Below are positions 1-10,347 of a DNA stretch of 64,000 bases, piece by piece. The translations under genes were made by a program, and so were the position numbers. Origin of the DNA: Lumbricus terrestris. Lineage: Eukaryota > Annelida > Clitellata > Crassiclitellata > Lumbricidae. The notes below the pieces were generated by a model. That model saw only the letters and a list, made by a program, of their open reading frames with translations. It did not search any database and was not told the origin of the DNA. Every line of letters starts with the position of its first letter. Within the stretch, counting starts at the first letter, position 1. The DNA is taken from contig OX457037.1 in the NCBI GenBank assembly GCA_949752735.1, forward strand, positions 70,587,829 to 70,651,828, in the 5' to 3' direction.

Positions 1-1
1 A

Positions 2-1508
2 TTCAGAGAATATCACGATTTGTACAACGTTTCAGACGTTCTGCTACTTGCCGATGTTTTCGAAAACTTTAGAGATGTGTGTATGAAGTACTATACGCTC
101 GACCCAGCATGGAATTATACATCTCCTGGCTTATCTTGGGATTCCGCCCTAAAATCGACAGGCGTAAAATTGGAGTTGTTGAGCGATAACGATATGTTAC
201 TGATGATTAAGCAAGGGATGAGAGGAGGAGTAAGCATAATATCTCATCGTTACGGGAAAGCGAATAATAAATATATGAGCGATTTCAATAGTAAAGAAAA
301 TTCTACATTTATCACTTATCTGGATGCGAATAATCTATATGGGTGGGCTATGATCAAAGCTTTACCTACTCACGGTTTCAAATGGATGAGTGAAGACGAT
401 TTAAATAATTGGAGAAGTATTTCATGCATATTGGAAGTTGATTTGGAATACTCAAAAGAGTTACACGGTCCTCGTAACGATTACCCTTTGGCTCCTGAGC
501 ACATTACGATTGGTAAAGTCAAAAAGTTAATTCCAAACTTAAACGATAAAACGAAGTACGTGTTACACTATGAAAATTTAAAGCAGTATGAAAGTCTGGG
601 CTTGAAGATTACCAAAATTCATCGAGGAATAAAATTCGAAGAAAGTGCCCGGTTGAAAAAGTATATCGATTTGAATACAGAACTTAGAAAGAACGCTACT
701 AATGACTTTGAGAAAGACTTTTTCAAATTAATGAATAACAGTGTTTTTTGGTAAAACTTGTGAGAACATTGAAAATCATGTTGATATAAGGTTAGTGTGT
801 CAAGAGAAGGAAGCTATTAAACTAACTGCTCAAACTAATTACGATAGATGTACTATTTTCGATGAAAATCTAATAGCCGTTCACATGAAAAGAACTAAAG
901 TGTACTATAATAAACCTATCTATCTTGGTATGTGTATATTAGACCTGAGCAAAACGTTGATGTACGACTTTCATTACAATTACATCAAGCCTAGGTTTGG
1001 GGATCAGGCTAAATTATTATTTACCGATACTGATTCTTTGATGTACGAAATTACAACTGAAGACTTCTTCGCCGATATAGCACCTGATGTTTGAAGCCGG
1101 TTCGATACGAGTAACTTCTCAAGAGATCATCCATCTGGTATCGGGACTGGAGAAAATAATAAAGTTATTGGGATGTTCAAGGATGAAGCTGGTGGAGAAC
1201 AGCCAAAAGAGTTTGTCGGACTGCGAGCAAAGTTGTATTCTTTTAGGATGGCTACTGGAGAAGAGCATAAAAAATGTAAAGGTATTAAGAAGAATGTTGT
1301 GCAGAAAACTATTACTCACGAGGATTATAAAGACTGCCTATTTTCTAAAAAGAAACAACAACGAACGATGAATGTTATTAGATCTCATAAACACGATATT
1401 TATACGGAAGAAATTAATAAGGTGGCATTATCTGCAGATGATGACAAACGGGTAATAATGGAAGACGGTATTCACACATTAGCATATGGACATTACAGTT
1501 TAAATTAA
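2..1508 (+). pseudogene. Polinton PolB, C-terminal part (left palindrome arm)
   Basis: This is the polymerase domain of a protein-primed family B DNA polymerase; the 5' part lies left of the window. Open frame runs from base 2, with the palm motif DANNLYGWAM near 325-355 and the metal-binding DTDSLMYEI motif near 1030-1060. It is the mirror copy of the right-arm gene and shares its defects: a frame change at a run of six T near 744-749, and an in-frame TGA at 1092-1094 after which the same frame stays open to the stop at 1508. The polymerase would copy the element from a protein-primed end. The protease gene starts 11 bp downstream. Identification by motifs is firm; the shared defects argue that the copy was duplicated after it had decayed. 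Confidence 0.9.
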
Positions 1509-1519
1509 CAATGTAATAA

Positions 1520-1942
1520 ATGAGCGTAAAACAAATAGATGTTTGTGGAGTTGTGTTACCTAACATTGCTTTATCGAATATACAACTGATTGAATCTGCT
1601 GGGAAGATGAGGATTCGCAATTTCAGGGGAGTTTTCCAGAGAGATGAACTCCCAATGAGACCGAGGGATAATGAATGCGGTATCCTTAATCTAGATGATT
1701 CTAGTGGAAATGGAACGCATTGGGTTGGTTGGATGAAGACTTCTACCAAAAAGTATTATTTCGATGGTTATGGTCTCCCACCACCCGTCGAGTTATTAAA
1801 ATATTTACACAGCCCCGTTTCTTACAACAGCGAGCGTATACAACCCGATAGCGAAGTGTTTTGTGGCCATTTGTGTCTGTATGTGACGAAGATGGTGAGT
1901 GATGGAATGAATTTTCAAGAAGTCATAAACGGTTTGCATTAA
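1520..1942 (+). CDS. adenain-like cysteine protease (left arm copy)
   Basis: A 140-aa adenovirus-type (Ulp1-like) maturation protease, identical in translation to the right-arm copy at 12823-13245. The expected order His, acidic residue, Cys is visible: THWVGW with His67, YFDGYG with Asp82, and FCGHLC with Cys115. In Polintons and adenoviruses this enzyme processes virion proteins. It starts 11 bp after PolB and is followed 17 bp later by the first fibre-like gene, so the genes are packed as in a viral genome. The frame is intact. Confidence 0.9.
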   Translation: MSVKQIDVCGVVLPNIALSNIQLIESAGKMRIRNFRGVFQRDELPMRPRDNECGILNLDDSSGNGTHWVGWMKTSTKKYYFDGYGLPPPVELLKYLHSPVSYNSERIQPDSEVFCGHLCLYVTKMVSDGMNFQEVINGLH

Positions 1943-1959
1943 AAATTCTTAAATATAAA

Positions 1960-2628
1960 ATGCCAGTCGACAAGTTTGGACACACCGATGTTGAAACTAC
2001 GAGAAGAGTAATTGCGGGAGGTGTTACTTTTACTCAAGCAAATAATACATTTCTAAGGGTAGATGGAGCAAACCCCACGACTGGAGATCTAAATATGAAT
2101 GGTCGCGTGATAAAAGGCCTGCCTACAACGAATACTCCGGAAGCGGGAATAGATGAGGCTCTAAGTCGAGGACAGGCTATAGATTTGATAACGAATCACG
2201 ATGACTCGAATAAGAAATATGTCGATACGAGCGCAATCGGACCTGTGATTAGCGCATACACTTCAAATTCGCAAGCCATAAGCGCCGAAACTATGACAAG
2301 AGTTTCTTTCAATATAGTAAGATTCAAAAGAGATGGCGTCATTAATACGGGACTGGCTCGTTTCACTCCCGGTAAAGCTGGTTGCTATATCGTTTCGACG
2401 TACATAGATTTTCGCGACCCTAGTACTAATACTTTTGGTTTCGTCTACCTGTTTAAAAATGGAGCGGTGCATATGCAAATTGCGGGCGGAGGGGGTGAGA
2501 ATATCAATGCAACTGGTAGTAGCATAGTTTTTCTAACCGAAACCGACTACCTCGAGATATTCGTTTATTCAACCACCGCTTTAAACATAGTAGCTAAAGA
2601 CTTTTCAGCTGCATTCTTACGACCTTAG
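1960..2628 (+). CDS. tail-fibre-like protein 1 (left arm copy)
   Basis: A 222-aa protein, translation-identical to 12137-12805. The N-terminus MPVDKFGHTD is shared by three consecutive genes. Residues about 25-70 carry a phage-fibre-like shaft (LRVDGANPTTGDLNMNG) and the NKKYVD motif. The C-terminal half, about 85-222, is beta-rich with an aromatic/Gly pattern reminiscent of C1q/TNF-like heads (inference from pattern only). It starts on TATAAAATG. A structural or receptor-binding role is inferred from fibre architecture. Confidence 0.75.
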   Translation: MPVDKFGHTDVETTRRVIAGGVTFTQANNTFLRVDGANPTTGDLNMNGRVIKGLPTTNTPEAGIDEALSRGQAIDLITNHDDSNKKYVDTSAIGPVISAYTSNSQAISAETMTRVSFNIVRFKRDGVINTGLARFTPGKAGCYIVSTYIDFRDPSTNTFGFVYLFKNGAVHMQIAGGGGENINATGSSIVFLTETDYLEIFVYSTTALNIVAKDFSAAFLRP

Positions 2629-2642
2629 CGATCGAGAAGAAT

Positions 2643-2668
2643 ATAAATAATCTTATATATATAAAATG
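2643..2668 (+). promoter_or_regulatory. TATATATATAAAATG start-proximal motif, fibre gene 2
   Basis: An AT-rich block reading CTTATATATATAAAATG overlaps the start codon at 2666. The same block precedes fibre gene 3 and a shorter form precedes most virion genes. This leaves almost no 5' leader, as in poxvirus-type late promoters. The function is inferred. Confidence 0.5.
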
Positions 2669-3463
2669 CCCGTCGATAAATTTGGACACACCGATATTAG
2701 AGGAACTACGACAAGAGTAGTTGCTGGAGGTGTTACTCTTAGTCAAGTAAACAGTACTTTTCTAAGGTTAGATGGAGCAAACCCGGCTACTGGAGATCTA
2801 AATATGAATGGCAACTGCATTAAAGGTCTGCCAATAACGAATAATCCGGATCCAGGAATGGATGAGGCTCTAAGTTGGGGGCAAGCCATAGATTTGATAA
2901 CGAATCACGATGGCATTCCGTCTAACGATAATCATTTGACTAATAAAAAATATGTCGACGAACGAATTGCTTCGATAGTGTCTAAGCCCACACGCATTAC
3001 AGGTCTACCCGAACCCGTCGAAGATAGTGACGCTGCTACTACAAAGTACGTGCATGCGGCTGCATTTGGCCCGACGTTTAGTGTTTACGCCCCCGTTGCT
3101 CAGGCTATCCCTGCTAACGTTCCGACGCAAGTAAATTTTTCGAGAGTAAGATTCGATCCGGCTGATTGTCTCGTCAATTCGAATCGTTTCTTTCCTCAGA
3201 AAGCCGGATGTTATATGGTTACGACGTATGTGGAATTTCGCGACAATAGTGCTAGAAATTACAGTAATGTTAACTTGTTGAAAAGTGGGGGATTTTACAT
3301 GCAGATTGCCGGCGGTGGAGGTACGGCTGGATCGTATAATAATGCAACGGGTACTAGCCTAGTTCGATTAACTAATACCGATTATCTCGAGATATTTGTT
3401 ACTTCGCCTAATGCGGTAAATATTATGGTTCGAGATTTTTCTGCGGCATACTTACGACCTTAG
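2666..3463 (+). CDS. tail-fibre-like protein 2 (left arm copy)
   Basis: A 265-aa paralogue of the preceding gene, identical to 11302-12099. It has the shared N-terminus, then a shaft with two NKKYVD/TTKYVH-type motifs (about residues 93-125), so its shaft is longer than that of protein 1. The C-terminal head (about 130-265) is clearly homologous to the head of protein 1 (both contain MQIAGGGG and TDYLEIFV). The frame is intact and the gene begins directly on the AT-rich start motif. Confidence 0.75.
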   Translation: MPVDKFGHTDIRGTTTRVVAGGVTLSQVNSTFLRLDGANPATGDLNMNGNCIKGLPITNNPDPGMDEALSWGQAIDLITNHDGIPSNDNHLTNKKYVDERIASIVSKPTRITGLPEPVEDSDAATTKYVHAAAFGPTFSVYAPVAQAIPANVPTQVNFSRVRFDPADCLVNSNRFFPQKAGCYMVTTYVEFRDNSARNYSNVNLLKSGGFYMQIAGGGGTAGSYNNATGTSLVRLTNTDYLEIFVTSPNAVNIMVRDFSAAYLRP

Positions 3464-3478
3464 TGGTTGAGAAGAATA

Positions 3479-3503
3479 TAAATAATCTTATATATATAAA
3501 ATG
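3479..3503 (+). promoter_or_regulatory. TATATATATAAAATG start-proximal motif, fibre gene 3
   Basis: This is the same AT-rich block as before fibre gene 2, with the sequence AATAATCTTATATATATAAA directly before the ATG at 3501. It is duplicated together with the 5' end of the gene. Confidence 0.5.
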
Positions 3504-4417
3504 CCCGTCGATAAATTTGGACACACCGATATTAGAGGAACTGCGGCAAGAGTAATTGCTGGTGGTGTTACTCTTAGTCAAGTAAATGCTAGTTTCCTTC
3601 GAATGGATGGGGCAAACCCAGCTACTGGAGATCTAAATATGAATGGTCGCGTGATAAAAGGTCTACCTACAACGAATACTTCGAAAGCGGGAATGGATGA
3701 GGCTCTAAGTTGGGGACAAGCCATAGATTTGATAACGAATCATGATAACATTCCGTCTAATGATAATCATTTAACTAACAAAAAATACGTCGATCAGAGC
3801 GTTGCTGGTAGGTCTATCGCCGCTAGAGATTACGTTTCAGGTATGAGGGTATCTCCGGGTAGTCTAGTGAGAAATACGGCGAGCGGTATTATATATAGGT
3901 TTGAAGGAACGGCTGGAGCTATAACAGCGGCACCTGCATTATCCCCGAATTGGAGACCTACAACCGGAGCGGCTATTTGCATGTTAAGAGAGTCAGCATT
4001 GTCGGACCTGACATATAAGGCTGCCCCTATTGGCGAAGTAATGCTCAAGCAATTAACGACCGCCTCTATAAATACGGATTCAGCGTATACGTGGACAGAT
4101 GGGAAAATAACTATTCCTCGTACGGGGTATATCGACTTGGTGGATACGCGACTTTCGCCGTAGGAAACCCGCGGAGTGGTTGCACGGTTAAAGTAAGGAT
4201 AATGTATACCATAGCTGGTTTAAATCAGAATTACAAAGCGGGTGAAACTGTGACGCGTACTGACATAATATTCCTCGTTTTACCAAGCGCCTACGAGTCC
4301 TTAGTTGCAGGTGATCAGCTCGGTATGAGGGTATATTGCGCTGAATACGGCGATAATGCTGGAAGGCCTCTTTTTGGCGTAGACGCATGCAATTTGCAGG
4401 CCGAGTTTTTGTACTAG
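3501..4417 (+). pseudogene. tail-fibre-like protein 3, frameshifted (left arm copy)
   Basis: Third fibre paralogue. The first 100 residues match proteins 1 and 2 (same N-terminus, LRMDGANPATGDLNMNG, NKKYVD). The distal half is unrelated to the C1q-like heads and begins after about residue 105 (SGIIYRFEGTAGA). The reading frame changes between about 4125 and 4160: the first frame stops at 4163 and the second runs to 4417. The mirror copy carries the same break. It is either a decayed gene or a sequence error common to both arms. Confidence 0.7.
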
Positions 4418-4469
4418 GAGATACCTATCGTTCGAGTAAGAATTTGAACTGGTTTATAGCTCCTGTAGA

Positions 4470-4891
4470 AAAAGCGACAAACCACTAAAAAGTTAACTGG
4501 TTTCTATAGAAAAGCACCAAATTTAACTGGTTTTATAGCACCATTAAAATGCGCCAGACGCTACTAAGAATTAAACTGGGGGAAGGGTTAGGTTTATTAC
4601 TGATATAGCGCCATGTGCTAGAAGCCTGGTGGAGAGATGGGGATAATAACTGATATAGCGCCATACGCCAGAAGCCTGGTGAAGAGATGGGATAATAACT
4701 GATATAGCGCCGTGGTTCGATCGAGAAGACTTTTAATAGGTTTATAACTGATATAGCGTCATGGCCTAGAAGCCTGGTGGAGAGATGGGAATAATAATAA
4801 CTGATATAGCGCCGTGGTTCGATCGAGAAGACTTTTAATAGGTTTATAACTGATATAGCGCCATGGCCTAGAAGCCTATATTTATACTACT
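4470..4891. repeat. Polinton terminal inverted repeat (left arm) with TSD
   Basis: This is the mirror of the repeat at 9874-10295. It ends in CCTATATTTATACTACT at 4891 and is followed by AACTAG (4892-4897), the reverse complement of the CTAGTT target duplication. Inside it the phrase AACTGATATAGCGCC recurs several times. Confidence 0.85.
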
Positions 4892-4897
4892 AACTAG

Positions 4898-5136
4898 AAG
4901 TCGTTGAATTGATTCCTGGCTTGAAGATTAATTTTCTGGTTGTTTGCAACCATACAGCTACTTTTTGACCATTAGAAGACTTGCTATTATAAGGGTAACA
5001 CTTTGATGGCGTTGTGCTAGTACTAAATATTAATATTTTCTCATACAACTTTTTGTGTGATGCTTCTGGGAGAATGGAATCAAATGGCGCCTTGGAGAAC
5101 AGTCAAATCAAACTTTCATTTTTAACGACCACCCTA
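4898..5136 (-). mobile_element. hAT-family element, terminal piece (left arm)
   Basis: Ends in CGACCACCCTA, the terminus of the hAT family seen complete at 30245-32257. It is the host element into which the Polinton inserted, duplicated in mirror orientation. This arm keeps the canonical terminus; the right arm has two substitutions there. Confidence 0.8.
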
Positions 5137-5844
5137 ATACGTACAATGCCTATGTATTCATTGAACGTATTTGCTCCCTGGGGAGACAAAACAGACTTAG
5201 ACGAGAAAACAGCAATGGCTATTACGATCAATGTTTCCCAACTCTGGAACCTGGGCATCAGATGGTGCTGATGCTGTCTGGCCCGACCCTTCTGCTGGGG
5301 TGTTTCGTCTGGATAATATTAGCGCATCCTTTTATGACAACGATCCGAGGAAAGCCGCTGGTTATCACAAATGACACAGGAGTATGACTTTTTCTTTACT
5401 TAGCGCCCTCGTATAAAAGCTTCTCACTGTTAATGGGATAAAATATAACACACGCATTTCCTCCATGCCGATGTGTAGCCTCACGTGGTTCTTCCATTGC
5501 AGGTGAAATGTCTGTCGGAACGAATCCACAACACAGCGTACGCGCGACTGCTCGCAGAATAGATAGCTTATTGGTGTAGCGACTGCTAAACAGTATTGCT
5601 TCTACACAATGTTAGCTAAACCATGGCATTGCCAACGTCGATAATAATATCAGTAGCAGATATAAGTCCACTCTTTCAATTTAACGAAGTTACGAAACGT
5701 ATTTTAAAAATGTGTAGGCCTATGGCGAACTCAACATTAACGTTATTGTGTGGTCTATGACGTCATTATTCATATATTTCTTAATGCAGCCGGTAGAGGC
5801 GTTTTAAAGACGACGTCGAATTAATAATATTTTTAAGCGTAATC
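5137..5844 (-). repeat. 0.7-kb interspersed repeat (left arm)
   Basis: Mirror of 8925-9628. A third diverged copy is at 55015-55748. No convincing protein; the short open frame at 5014-5271 straddles two repeats and is probably not a gene. Confidence 0.7.
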
Positions 5845-5877
5845 TATATCTATAAGGAAGGATGTGACTATGTATGT

Positions 5878-5954
5878 CGTCTGTTTAGAGTGCAATGGTT
5901 CTAACTCCAATGCATTTAGCCATGGAGATAGCACCATTGCACTCTAAACAGACG
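5878..5954. repeat. 77-bp hairpin repeat
   Basis: CGTCTGTTTAGAGTGCAATGG and its reverse complement flank a loop of about 35 bp. The mirror copy is at 8811-8887. It may be a tiny fold-back element inserted beside the TGTA microsatellite. Confidence 0.7.
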
Positions 5955-6013
5955 ATGTATGTATGTATGTATGTATGTATGTATGTATGTATGTATGTAT
6001 GTATGTATGTATG
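5955..6013 (+). repeat. (TGTA)n microsatellite
   Basis: Perfect tetranucleotide run of about 14 units, mirrored as (TACA)n at about 8752-8810. The open frames in it are repeat artefacts. Confidence 0.95.
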
Positions 6014-6369
6014 TGACTTTGTCCAGAATGCACGGTCACAGTTTTTGAGCTTTTCACTCCAAACCTTCACTACTGTGTAGTAGGGTGGAGTGAAATTTTT
6101 TTTTTATCGAATTTCCAATTGTAATAGTGATCGAAAGTTGCCTATGGTATCGCAGAATTGCTACAAAAAATTTGACCTTCCTATGTCGACGTCTTCTGCC
6201 CTCTACCGGACGATTTAAGGACGCCATATTGATTTTCAGTACTTTCAGGCATTTTAAAATTGCACTGTTAGAAGCAAATCATGTAACAATTTTCTAACTG
6301 GTGTTTCTAGACTAATTTGACCCTCCTGAAAACGAAAATCGCGGTTAGGAAGCTGAATTCTTAGCAGTT

Positions 6370-6760
6370 CCATGAGAAAACAAGATGGCGGACAAAATGG
6401 CAGCCAATTTCTTCAAATGACTAAAAGTAAAGTATTGTATGTGATAGGAACACGGTTTTAGGCTCTAAATTAAGATTATAGGGTTCAAGGAATGCAATGG
6501 AATCAAAGACATATATGTAGCACTGCAAAAAATCAAAATGGCGGGCAAAATGGCGGTCAGAATCTTAAAATGGCTATAGGTGAAGTAATGTATACAATGG
6601 AATCATGATTTCGGGGTCTAAGTCAACATTTTCGAGGTCAAGGAATATGATGGAAATAATGTCACTCATGTAACTATGCACGAAAACCAAAATGGCGGAC
6701 AAAATAGCGGCCAGATCCTGAAATTTTCTATTAGTGAAGTTCTGTATCTAATGATTGAGT
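6370..6760 (+). repeat. degenerate ~155-bp tandem repeats with paired ATGGCGG motifs
   Basis: Units start near 6383, 6537 and 6690. Each carries two copies of an AAAATGGCGG-type motif about 15 bp apart, followed by a segment ending in AATGGAATCA or similar. Mirror units lie at about 8010-8385. The motif resembles the YY1 consensus. The arms diverge visibly in this zone. Confidence 0.7.
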
Positions 6761-7990
6761 CCAGAGCTCAATTCCTCCAATACAGGTCAGCTTTGGAAAC
6801 CTTTCTACTCGCTACACAACATATGATTCTTCTCAAATTAACTTTCTACACCCACATATCGTTAAATATAAGGCATACACTCAGTAGTAGGCAACACCTT
6901 TTCTTCTTTCACGGAACCAACAGCAACAGCTACATCTATACCTCCAAATGCCCAAATGTGGCTGTTGAGAGCTGAATGAACAGGAATGAAATTAGATCAA
7001 CTTTGCTTTCAGGCACACCAAGAACATTCAGGCAATTTAACGACAACGGAGTACCGCTATTTCAAGACTCAATACAATGACGAAGTTGTGGTCATAGTCG
7101 CCATTTCTGTGTGGTTCCACTTTTTAATAAGCAATTTCCAGGTCCAGTGCCTATCCAAGACAATAATTATTGGCCCTCTTGTAGCCAATCGAAAGTATCT
7201 TTACACGGGCAACCATTGTATCTGCCAGGTCACAAAATGCCTTCGCCTTTGGAAGGTCCCCATTGCTTGCACCATTGCTTGTCCATCCAAAAATTTATCT
7301 GGATACTTGTCTTATGAATTGCGACACGATTTATTGGGCATATCGCAAAATTTAGTCATGTCTCATATTATATGCAGATGTCTTGCATTGGCTCCGTTTC
7401 CAGCAGCGTATTGCCTACAGGGTCTGTGTGCTGGTTAGGCGGTGCCTTGAGGTCGAGCCCCACTGAGCTTCTGCTATTCGACAGCAGCGTTCATTCTCTG
7501 CGGCTTGATCCACAACCTGAAATGTCCACCCATTTTCACAGCACTTATTGCCCATGGGTCACTCCACTTTGTTCCTTAAGAATCTAGAAACTGTCCTATT
7601 CAGTTGCTGTCAGGTTGGGAGTGATACTGAATAGCCTACGTTGAAGAGGCCCTACATAAAATATTCTTAAATAAATAAATGTTAACCTCTGTTAAAAAGT
7701 TGCTGACTGGACAAGTTACTTTTCACAAATCATCCAATGCCACAGATTTTGAGGGAAGCTCATGGCACGATATTGATGCCAGATCCATCGGATGGTCAGT
7801 TTGATACGCTGTGATAAGATGCTGCATGATAACTTCGTCAGTGTTCTTTTGCAGAACGCTCCTTGGTTTAAGACCTGCTGAGGAAATTGTGATAATTTCA
7901 ATGATAATTAGTATCTTGCAAAAATAAGGGAACATTGCAGATAAATTCTGCAGCAGATGCAATCTTGCAAAGACCTGGCAAAAAAGCTGA
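6761..7990. other. unique loop of the palindrome
   Basis: About 1.2 kb not shared between the arms. It contains open frames up to 150 codons (6986-7438) without recognisable motifs. An AATAAATAAATG stretch near 7670 could be a polyadenylation region. I see no supported gene. Confidence 0.5.
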
Positions 7991-8004
7991 AAATTCCGAT
8001 TGCA

Positions 8005-8390
8005 TACATGACTTCGCTTGTAGCCATTTTAGAATTCTGGCCGCTATTTTGTTCGCCTTTTTGGTTTTTGAGCAGCGTTACATGAGCGACATTGGTTCCA
8101 TCATATTCCTTAACCTCGAAAATGTTGACTTAGGCCTAGACCCCGAAATCATGATTCCATTGTATACATTACTTCACCTATAGCCATTTTAAGATTCTGA
8201 CCGCCATTTTGCCCGCCATTTTGATTTTTTGCAGTGCTACATATATGTCTTTGATTCCATTGCATTCCTTGAACCCTATAATCTTAATTTAGAGCCTAAA
8301 ACCGTGTTCCTATCACATACAATACTTTACTTTTAGTCATTTGAAGAAATTGGCTGCCATTTTGTCCGCCATCTTGTTTTCTCATGGAAC
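8005..8390 (-). repeat. mirror of the 155-bp ATGGCGG repeats
   Basis: Inverted counterpart of 6370-6760. It is near-identical in the outer unit and increasingly diverged toward the loop, including an AGGCCT insertion near 8131. Confidence 0.7.
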
Positions 8391-8810
8391 TGCTAAGAAT
8401 TCAGCTTCCTAACCGCGATTTTCGTTTTCAGGAGGGTCAAATTAGTCTAGAAACACCAGTTAGAAAATTGTTACATGATTTGCTTCTAACAGTGCAATTT
8501 TAAAATGCCTGAAAGTACTGAAAATCAATATGGCGTCCTTAAATCGTCCGGTAGAGGGCAGAAGACGTCAACATAGGAAGGTCAAATTTTTTGTAGCAAT
8601 TCTGCGATACCATAGGCAACTTTCGATCACTATTACAATTGGAAATTCGATTAAAAAAAAAATTCACTCCACCCTACTACACAGTAGTGAAGGTTTGGAG
8701 TGAAAAGCTCAAAAACTGTGACCGTGCATTCTGGACAAAGTCACATACATACATACATACATACATACATACATACATACATACATACATACATACATAC
8801 ATACATACAT

Positions 8811-8887
8811 CGTCTGTTTAGAGTGCAATGGTGCTATCTCCATGGCTAAATGCATTGGAGTTAGAACCATTGCACTCTAAACAGACG
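8811..8887. repeat. 77-bp hairpin repeat (right arm)
   Basis: Mirror copy of 5878-5954, with inverted CGTCTGTTTAGAGTGCAATGG arms. It is directly preceded by (TACA)n at about 8752-8810. Confidence 0.7.
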
Positions 8888-8924
8888 ACATACATAGTCA
8901 CATCCTTCCTTATAGATATAGATT

Positions 8925-9628
8925 ACGCTTAAAAATATTATTAATTCGACGTCGTCTTTAAAACGCCTCTACCGGCTGCATTAAGAAATATATGAATAAT
9001 GACGTCATAGACCACACAATAACGTTAATGTTGAGTTCGCCATAGGCCTACACATTTTTAAAATACGTTTCGTAACTTCGTTAAATTGAAAGAGTGGACT
9101 TATATCTGCTACTGATATTATTATCGACGTTGGCAATGCCATGGTTTAGCTAACATTGTGTAGAAGCAATACTGTTTAGCAGTCGCTACACCAATAAGCT
9201 ATCTATTCTGCGAGCAGTCGCGCGTACGCTGTGTTGTGGATTCGTTCCGACAGACATTTCACCTGCAATGGAAGAACCACGTGAGGCTACACATCGGCAT
9301 GGAGGAAATGCGTGTGTTATATTTTATCCCATTAACAGTGAGAAGCTTTTATACGAGGGCGCTAAGTAAAGAAAAAGTCATACTCCTGTGTCATTTGTGA
9401 TAACCAGCGGCTTTCCTCGGATCGTTGTCATAAAAGGATGCGCTAATATTATCCAGACGAAACACCCCAGCAGAAGGGTCGGGCCAGACAGCATCAGCAC
9501 CATCTGATGCCCAGGTTCCAGAGTTGGGAAACATTGATCGTAATAGCCATTGCTGTTTTCTCGTCTAAGTCTGTTTTGTCTCCCCAGGGAGCAAATACGT
9601 TCAATGAATACATAGGCATTGTACGTAT
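8925..9628 (+). repeat. 0.7-kb interspersed repeat (right arm)
   Basis: Begins CGCTTAAAAATATTATT and runs to GTACGTAT (9621-9628), where the hAT element inserted. The copy at 55015-55748 shows the undisturbed form, in which the repeat continues straight into (TGTA)n. The missing (TGTA)n for this locus lies 27 kb away at 36716-36970. Confidence 0.75.
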
Positions 9629-9867
9629 TAATGTGGTCGTTAAAAATGAAAGTTTGATTTGACTGTTCTCCAAGGCGCCATTTGATTCCATTCTCCCAGA
9701 AGCATCACACAAAAAGTTGTATGAGAAAATATTAATATTTAGTACTAGCACAACGCCATCAAAGTGTTACCCTTATAATAGCAAGTCTTCTAATGGTCAA
9801 AAAGTAGCTGTATGGTTGCAAACAACCAGAAAATTAATCTTCAAGCCAGGAATCAATTCAACGACTT
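9629..9867 (+). mobile_element. hAT element hosting the Polinton, left part
   Basis: Terminus reads TAATGTGGTCG, a two-base variant of TAGGGTGGTCG. The body matches 30245-30480. The remainder of the same element is 34970-36715. Flanking 8-mers GTACGTAT (9621-9628) and GTGTATGT (36716-36723) are a diverged target duplication. Confidence 0.8.
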
Positions 9868-9873
9868 CTAGTT

Positions 9874-10295
9874 AGTAGTATAAATATAGGCTTCTAGGCC
9901 ATGGCGCTATATCAGTTATAAACCTATTAAAAGTCTTCTCGATCGAACCACGGCGCTATATCAGTTATTATTATTCCCATCTCTCCACCAGGCTTCTAGG
10001 CCATGACGCTATATCAGTTATAAACCTATTAAAAGTCTTCTCGATCGAACCACGGCGCTATATCAGTTATTATCCCATCTCTTCACCAGGCTTCTGGCGT
10101 ACGGCGCTATATCAGTTATTATCCCCATCTCTCCACCAGGCTTCTAGCACATGGCGCTATATCAGTAATAAACCTAACCCTTCCCCCAGTTTAATTCTTA
10201 GTAGCGTCTGGCGCATTTTAATGGTGCTATAAAACCAGTTAAATTTGGTGCTTTTCTATAGAAACCAGTTAACTTTTTAGTGGTTTGTCGCTTTT
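9874..10295. repeat. Polinton left terminal inverted repeat
   Basis: About 422 bp, inverted and nearly identical to 34542-34963; I noticed two substitutions near the GATCGAGAAGACTTTT phrase. The TATAGCGCC phrase recurs inside it. Such high identity implies recent insertion. Confidence 0.9.
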
Positions 10296-10347
10296 TCTAC
10301 AGGAGCTATAAACCAGTTCAAATTCTTACTCGAACGATAGGTATCTC

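Larger units (their letters stand above)
5846..8920. repeat. palindrome centre built from inverted repeat copies
   Basis: Both edges read CCTTATAGATATAGAT pointing outward. The same end occurs at about 44530-44635, preceded there by GGTTTGGAGTGAAAAGCTC, which is also present on both sides here (about 6040-6065 and 8690-8710). The centre is thus two tail-outward copies of one interspersed family, separated by degenerate 155-bp repeats and a unique loop. Confidence 0.65.

Noticed and set aside
5014..5271. 85-codon frame present in both arms
   Set aside because: It crosses the boundary of the hAT piece and the 0.7-kb repeat, and the third repeat copy does not preserve it.
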